Assembly (NCBI RefSeq): GCF_002236805.1
Contig: NZ_NIQA01000008.1
Location: forward strand, 1 to 64,000
Direction: 5' to 3'
Source of the DNA: Pusillimonas sp. T2
GTDB lineage: Bacteria > Pseudomonadota > Gammaproteobacteria > Burkholderiales > Burkholderiaceae_B
DNA: 64,000 nt
Part shown: piece after piece, positions 59,324-64,000 of the stretch
Position numbering within the stretch: the stretch's first letter is position 1
Layout of the letters: every line of letters starts with the position of its first letter
Notes under the pieces: generated by a model
Databases searched by the model: none
Told to the model about the DNA's origin: nothing
Seen by the model: only the letters and a program-made list of their open reading frames with translations
Program-made: the position numbers and the translations under genes

Positions 59324-60856
59324 ATGTCCGTAACACCCAGCTCAACGCCTGCCGCAAGCCAACCCACAACCCTGACCGACCGCGAAATACGTAAGGTCGT
59401 GGCCGGACTCATGGTCGCCATCATTCTGGGGGGGCTGGAGCAAACCATTGTCGCCGTCGCCCTGCCCCGCATGGCGGCCGACTTGCAAGGTGTTCAGTGG
59501 CTGGCCTGGGTCGTCTCGGCATACCTGATCGCCGTCGCTGTCTCGACCCCTATCTATGGCAAACTGGGTGACCTTTACGGCCGACGTGCCATGCTTTCCA
59601 GCGCCATCATTATCTTTCTGGGCGCATCGGTTCTATGCGCAATGGCCAGCTCCATGCCCATGATGATAGGCGCTCGCATCCTCCAAGGCATCGGCGGCGG
59701 CGGACTGCTGTCGGTCTCGCAAGCCATCATCGCCGACATTGTCTCGCCGCGCGAGCGCGGCCGGTATCAGGGCTACATCAGTGTCAGCTTTGCCATTGCC
59801 AGCGTGGCCGGGCCGATTGCGGGCGGACTGCTCACCGAGTACCTGTCATGGCACTGGATTTTCTGGGTCAACCTGCCTATTGGCCTGGCGGCCTACATGA
59901 TTTCTCAACGCACCCTGGTGCGCCTGTCTCGACCCAGCATCAAGCGCTCCGTCGATGTGGGTGGTGCGTTATTGCTGACGGCTGGGCTGACCACACTCCT
60001 GATCGCTATCAGTCGGGTCGGCCACGGCACTCACATACTCGACAGCTACAACGTAACGCTGGCTGCGATAGCCGTCGTATTCATGGCAGCGTTTGTCTGG
60101 CAAGAAAAGCGCGCTGCCGAGCCGATCATCCCCCTCGTACTATTGGCTAACCCCATCGTCGCGGCGTCATGCGTCTTGCTGTTTATTGCGTTTATCGAAC
60201 TCATTGCGCTGACCATCCTGATACCCCTGCGTTTGCAGATGCTCACTGCCGCAGGCGCAGACCGTGCCGCCCTGCAACTTGTCCCTTTGTCTGTCGCGAT
60301 TCCGGCGGGCGCCTATATTGGCGGCACTTTGATGGCGCGGTTGGGACAATACCGAAATATCCAGCTTGTCGGCGCCTCGATGGTGCCTGTTAGCATGGCG
60401 CTTACTGCGTACACTGACCCCACCGCAACCGGCTGGGTGATTCTGTTCACTACCTTGGCCGGCATCGGCATCGGTCTGCAATTGCCCACTTCGACGGTTG
60501 CTGCGCAAAATGCCGTAGCCCAGCGTCATATCGGCGTGACCACCGGTCTTGCCTCTTTCAGTCGCTCGGTGGGTGCTGCGGTAGGTATCGCCATTCTGAC
60601 CGCCGCCTTGTTCGCTCTGCTTCAGTCTTATATGCCCGCTACCCTGACCGAACTCTCGAGTGCGGAAACCGTACGACAAATGATTGAAGGGCAACTCCCC
60701 CCACTCAGCGATGCCGCACGCGCCGTATTGATGAGCTCGGGCGAAAAGGCTTTTCGTCACACCTTTCTGATCAGCGCCCTGATTGCCGCGATCTCAGTCA
60801 TCCTCTGTTTGCGCATCCCTGAACGCGCACTCAGCGAAAAGCGCCCCTCGGCCTGA
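59324..60856 (+). CDS. MFS multidrug efflux transporter, DHA2 (14-helix) family
   Basis: A 510-residue integral membrane drug:proton antiporter. Fourteen hydrophobic helices fit the DHA2/EmrB-QacA type. Motifs: LEQTIVAVALPRMAADL (motif D1), GKLGDLYGRRAM (motif A), ARILQGIGGGGLLSVSQAII (motif B) and SVAGPIAGGLLTEYLSWHWI (motif C, antiporter motif). Substrate specificity cannot be read from sequence. It is divergent from the ABC operon, and two related palindromes lie between the starts. No regulator gene is adjacent. Confidence 0.92.
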   Translation: MSVTPSSTPAASQPTTLTDREIRKVVAGLMVAIILGGLEQTIVAVALPRMAADLQGVQWLAWVVSAYLIAVAVSTPIYGKLGDLYGRRAMLSSAIIIFLGASVLCAMASSMPMMIGARILQGIGGGGLLSVSQAIIADIVSPRERGRYQGYISVSFAIASVAGPIAGGLLTEYLSWHWIFWVNLPIGLAAYMISQRTLVRLSRPSIKRSVDVGGALLLTAGLTTLLIAISRVGHGTHILDSYNVTLAAIAVVFMAAFVWQEKRAAEPIIPLVLLANPIVAASCVLLFIAFIELIALTILIPLRLQMLTAAGADRAALQLVPLSVAIPAGAYIGGTLMARLGQYRNIQLVGASMVPVSMALTAYTDPTATGWVILFTTLAGIGIGLQLPTSTVAAQNAVAQRHIGVTTGLASFSRSVGAAVGIAILTAALFALLQSYMPATLTELSSAETVRQMIEGQLPPLSDAARAVLMSSGEKAFRHTFLISALIAAISVILCLRIPERALSEKRPSA

Positions 60857-60882
60857 CCCAGGTTACCGTCGCCTTCGCGCAT

Positions 60883-60916
60883 AAAAAAAGCCCCGCTGCT
60901 TGGCGGGGCTTTTTTA
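60883..60916. terminator. bidirectional terminator between the efflux gene and rpoD
   Basis: A-run of seven, stem AGCCCCGC/GCGGGGCT with loop TGCTTG, then six T residues. It serves the convergent efflux pump and rpoD genes. Confidence 0.93.
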
Positions 60917-60917
60917 C

Positions 60918-63149
60918 TTACTGGCTTTCGAGGAAACTTTTCAGCTTGTCAGCACGGCTGGGGTGACGCAACTTGCGCAGGGCCTTGGCTTCAATCTGAC
61001 GAATACGCTCACGCGTGACATCGAACTGTTTGCCCACCTCTTCAAGGGTTTGATCGGTGCTCATTTCGATACCGAAACGCATGCGCAGGACCTTGGCTTC
61101 GCGCGGTGTCAGGGAATCGAGGACCTCTTTGACCACGTCGCGCATCGAACCCTGCAACGCCGACTCGGATGGTGACAAGTTAGCCAAGTCTTCGATGAAA
61201 TCACCCAAGTGAGAATCGTCATCGTCACCGATAGGCGTTTCCATGGAAATCGGCTCTTTGGCGATTTTCAGGATCTTGCGCACCTTATCTTCAGGCATAT
61301 CCATTTTTTGCGCTAACGTTGCCGGATCGGGCTCGGCACCCGTTTCCTGAAGAATTTGGCGGTTGATCCGGTTCATTTTGTTGATGGTTTCAATCATGTG
61401 AACCGGAATACGAATGGTGCGGGCCTGGTCGGCAATAGAACGCGTAATGGCCTGACGAATCCACCACGTGGCATACGTTGAAAACTTGTAGCCACGACGG
61501 TACTCGAACTTATCGACGGCCTTCATCAGGCCAATATTGCCTTCCTGGATAAGATCAAGGAACTGCAAACCGCGGTTGGTGTATTTTTTGGCGATAGAAA
61601 TAACCAGACGCAGGTTGGCCTCGGTCATTTCGCGCTTGGCCTTGCGTGCCTTAGCTTCGCCCGTTGCCATGCGCTTGTTGACATCTTTAAGGTCTTTAAG
61701 CGGCAAAACAACGCTGGACTGCAAATCGATGAGCTTTTGCTGAGTTTCTTGCACCGCAGGCACGTGACGCTCGAGCGTTTCGGAATACTCGTGCCCAGCG
61801 GCGACTTCACCCAGTACCCATTCGAGGTTGGTTTCGTTACCTGGGAACACTTTAATGAAATAGGCGCGCGGCATACCGGCGCGCTCGACGCAGATCGACA
61901 GGATTTCGCGTTCGAGCTTACGCACCTGAGCAACCTGATCGCGCAGAGTGTCGGCCAGTTTTTCGACCATTTTTGCCGTAAAGCGAATGCCCATCAGCTC
62001 AGTCAGAATAGCTTCTTGCGCTTCTTTGTAGCTTTCGGCGTGGTAGCCCTCGGATTCGAAGGCGCGGCGCATTTTTTCGAACCATTGTGCGACCGCATCG
62101 AATTTCTTCATTGACTTGGTGCGAAGGTGCTCGAGCTGTTTGCTGCTCATGCCGCCGGCCGGACCGTCGTCTTCATCGGAGTCAACCGATACACCGGCGC
62201 CAGCATACTCCTCGCCCTCTTCATCGATCAGACCGTCGACAACTTCGTCGATTTGAGCCTGGCCGTCGCGCACGCGCTGCACGTGGTTGAGGATTTCGTT
62301 GACGGTGGTGGGACACGCCGCAATGGCCATGACCATGTGTTTGAGGCCATCTTCGATACGCTTGGCGATCTCGATTTCGCCTTCACGTGTCAGGAGCTCG
62401 ACGGTTCCCATTTCGCGCATGTACATACGCACCGGGTCGGTGGTACGACCAAAATCGGAATCAACCGTCGTCAGGGCAGCTTCGGCTTCGTCTTCGACAT
62501 CGTCATCGCTGGAAGCGACCGGTGCGTTGTCGTTGAGCAGCAGTGATTCGGCGTCAGGCGCCTGGTCGTAGACCGAAATGCCCATGTCGCTGAACGTGCT
62601 GATGATACCGTCAATGGCTTCGGCATCGACCAGGTCGTCAGGCAAGTGATCGTTGATCTCGCCGTACGTAAGGTAACCACGCTCTTTACCGAGCTTGATA
62701 AGGACCTTGAGGCGATTACGACGGGCTTCCTGTTCTTCGGGGGTCAGCTGGCTGCGTGCAGGCACATCTTTGTCGCCCTTGCCGCGCTTGCCACCGCGCT
62801 TGGCAATGGGCTTGAGCTCAGGGATGACCTCGGCTTCGATATCGATGTCGCCATCGTCGAACGGCGAGCTGTCGTTGTTGGCAGCTTTGGCCGGACGACC
62901 AGGACGACGCCCGGTAGGGGTACGCGCCTTGCGCTTTTTAGGCTCGGCCGACACTTCGAAATCGTCGTCAATGTCGATGTCTGCCGCTTTGGCCGCTGTT
63001 TTGCGGGCTGCGGTTTTTTTGGCCGCCTTCTTGACAGCCCCTGGCGTTACGGCTGTTTTGCTTGCGCTTTTGGTGGCCGCCAACGTTTTGGTTTTGCCGG
63101 CAGTTTCCAGCTCTGCCGCTTTAGGGGTCGTATCAGTCGCTTTGGTCAT
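60918..63149 (-). CDS. rpoD: primary sigma factor RpoD (sigma-70)
   Basis: A 743-residue housekeeping sigma factor. Region 1.2 ([20 protein letters not shown], about 237-256), a long non-conserved region, region 2 with the -10 recognition helix ([20 protein letters not shown], preceded by [20 protein letters not shown]), region 3 and region 4 with the -35 helix-turn-helix ([20 protein letters not shown]). The first 130 residues are a Lys/Ala/Thr-rich extension ([20 protein letters not shown]) plus an Arg/Pro and acidic part, which makes it longer than E. coli RpoD (613). It is downstream of dnaG as usual. Confidence 0.97.
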   Translation of the reverse strand: MTKATDTTPKAAELETAGKTKTLAATKSASKTAVTPGAVKKAAKKTAARKTAAKAADIDIDDDFEVSAEPKKRKARTPTGRRPGRPAKAANNDSSPFDDGDIDIEAEVIPELKPIAKRGGKRGKGDKDVPARSQLTPEEQEARRNRLKVLIKLGKERGYLTYGEINDHLPDDLVDAEAIDGIISTFSDMGISVYDQAPDAESLLLNDNAPVASSDDDVEDEAEAALTTVDSDFGRTTDPVRMYMREMGTVELLTREGEIEIAKRIEDGLKHMVMAIAACPTTVNEILNHVQRVRDGQAQIDEVVDGLIDEEGEEYAGAGVSVDSDEDDGPAGGMSSKQLEHLRTKSMKKFDAVAQWFEKMRRAFESEGYHAESYKEAQEAILTELMGIRFTAKMVEKLADTLRDQVAQVRKLEREILSICVERAGMPRAYFIKVFPGNETNLEWVLGEVAAGHEYSETLERHVPAVQETQQKLIDLQSSVVLPLKDLKDVNKRMATGEAKARKAKREMTEANLRLVISIAKKYTNRGLQFLDLIQEGNIGLMKAVDKFEYRRGYKFSTYATWWIRQAITRSIADQARTIRIPVHMIETINKMNRINRQILQETGAEPDPATLAQKMDMPEDKVRKILKIAKEPISMETPIGDDDDSHLGDFIEDLANLSPSESALQGSMRDVVKEVLDSLTPREAKVLRMRFGIEMSTDQTLEEVGKQFDVTRERIRQIEAKALRKLRHPSRADKLKSFLESQ

Positions 63150-63536
63150 GGTCGCTTCCGTAAGTGCAAAAACCCGCGGGCAAAGGCCGGCGAGTAATGC
63201 AAGGGCAAACTAGTGTCTTTACTGCCGTGATGCAGCGTTGTTGACTGCGGGTTGCAGACGCCGGTGCCTTAAGATAAATGCCCTGACCAGCTTATGGGTT
63301 ACAGGGTGCAATGGCCACCAGCCGCCAACCAGCCTGACAACAAACCGCCCCGCATTTTGCGTGGGCCGCAAGGCTTAGGTTAAAGGACGAACTTTGCTGC
63401 TTTGCCGGCGTAAAAACACTCGGCACGCAAAAAACCGCCCCACCCTTTGCCTTGTCTGTATCAAACCAATAAAGACGATATAAAACCTTTTATTTTACAG
63501 CAGTTAAGTCTTTTTACACAGTAAATTTTCTGCCTA
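63150..63536. other. intergenic region between dnaG and rpoD
   Basis: These 387 bases have no credible gene. The dnaG-proximal part (63460-63536) is AT-rich. I see no strong promoter, hairpin terminator or RNA gene. The gap is long for a dnaG-rpoD junction, so an internal rpoD promoter is likely but I cannot place it. A single DnaA-box-like nonamer at 63512-63520 is within chance expectation. Confidence 0.6.
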
Positions 63537-64000
63537 TCAAGCTTGGGTCAACTGCGCCAAGCGGCGCGCCAACAACTGGTAGCGCTCGCGGGCTGAATCA
63601 TCTTTCAGCCCTGCCGCCACCAGCTGCAATTGCTCGGTCTTGATAACATCGAGTTCAACTTTGTGCATGGCGTCGTGCCACTCCGCTACCGGGTCGGGCA
63701 AATCGTCGTGCCCCAACACATCGGTAGTCAAATCTGACAAAACCGCTGCCAGATCAGAATCGGGGTCGGCCGCCTCAAGCAGCGCACCCACATGCCGGGC
63801 ACCGGTCGCACTGATTAAAGCAATCAGGTCTCTTACAAGACTTAGATGAGGGCCGCGCGCCAAAGTTTCAAGCTGCTGGTCGCCCAGCGTGTCGGCAAGC
63901 TCGGGGTGAGCAAGCAACAAGCGCAACAGACGCTTGGCCATCGAGGTAACGCTACGGTTACCCCCTCCGGCAATGCCAGGCCGCTGACGCTTGAGCGGCG
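63537..64000 (-). CDS. dnaG: DNA primase DnaG, C-terminal part (cut by window edge)
   Basis: The last 154 codons of an open reading frame that continues beyond the window; there is no stop codon up to base 64000. The segment fits the DnaG C-terminal DnaB-binding domain: MAKRLLRLLLAHPELADTLG, followed by helical repeats down to LLARRLAQLTQA. The ATG at 63941 is an internal methionine, not the start. The position upstream of rpoD supports the assignment. The zinc-finger and TOPRIM domains lie outside the window. Confidence 0.85.
   Translation of the reverse strand, partial: PLKRQRPGIAGGGNRSVTSMAKRLLRLLLAHPELADTLGDQQLETLARGPHLSLVRDLIALISATGARHVGALLEAADPDSDLAAVLSDLTTDVLGHDDLPDPVAEWHDAMHKVELDVIKTEQLQLVAAGLKDDSARERYQLLARRLAQLTQA

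Noticed and set aside
63512-63520. DnaA-box-like TTTTACACA upstream of rpoD
   Set aside because: A single degenerate nonamer is expected several times by chance in 64 kb, and no second box is near.

Overview
This is a stretch of ordinary chromosome from a betaproteobacterium. Gene content, protein sequences and gene neighbours point to the order Burkholderiales, most likely the family Alcaligenaceae (Bordetella, Achromobacter, Pusillimonas and relatives). The evidence is the dapC-dapD-dapE-prmB cluster, exbB-exbD-lpxK-trm112-kdsB-adk, clpS-clpA, an RpoD with a long Lys/Ala-rich N-terminal extension next to dnaG, and a DUF3579 gene beside argF. The DNA is moderately GC-rich and densely coding, and many genes overlap by 1 to 4 bases. 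I did not find a prophage, CRISPR array, toxin-antitoxin module or recognised defence island. Assignments rest on reading motifs and gene order; no database search was run.

Layout. 1-390: right-hand end of an ISL3-family insertion sequence with a duplicated terminal repeat, then tRNA-Leu(UAG). 507-6615 (+): lysine/diaminopimelate genes dapC, dapD, dapE, then prmB and an ABC-F ATPase. 6670-12333 (-): purN and an RsmB-like methyltransferase, then a fatty acid desaturase overlapping uvrD. 12380-19092 (+): ribF, ileS, lspA, coaBC, a DedA membrane protein and dut. 19100-25508 (-): clpS, clpA and pqiABC, with clpA and pqiA overlapping. 25540-26459 (+): a cold-shock gene with a structured leader, then a secreted DUF192 protein. 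26585-29922 (-): a PcaF-type thiolase, sodB and xseA.

29923-30547 is the largest gene-free gap. It is AT-rich and holds a tight cluster of DnaA-box-like sites. 30548-36371 (+): exbB/exbD, lpxK, trm112-like, kdsB, adk, murJ and rpsT, an envelope and lipopolysaccharide block. 36611-40193: DUF3579, argF, argG and a MobA-like nucleotidyltransferase. 40165-44634: a chemoreceptor, a cytosine deaminase and an EcsC-family protein. 44699-50900 (-): two adjacent hybrid histidine kinases, one cytosolic and ending in an HPt domain, the other membrane-bound with three receiver domains and a diguanylate cyclase output. 50971-54462: photolyase, a secreted or anchored nuclease, a luciferase-like oxidoreductase and DUF3820. 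54531-59174 (-): a complete branched-chain amino acid-type ABC transporter with a strong hairpin after the binding-protein gene. 59324-60856 (+): a divergent 14-helix efflux pump. 60918-64000 (-): rpoD and the 3' end of dnaG, which runs off the window.

The parts most worth a second look are the two-kinase c-di-GMP pair, the DnaA-box cluster in the 30 kb gap, the paired palindromes between the ABC transporter and the efflux pump, and several unusual gene couplings (clpA-pqiABC, desaturase-uvrD, chemoreceptor-nucleotidyltransferase). Most of the rest is conserved housekeeping.
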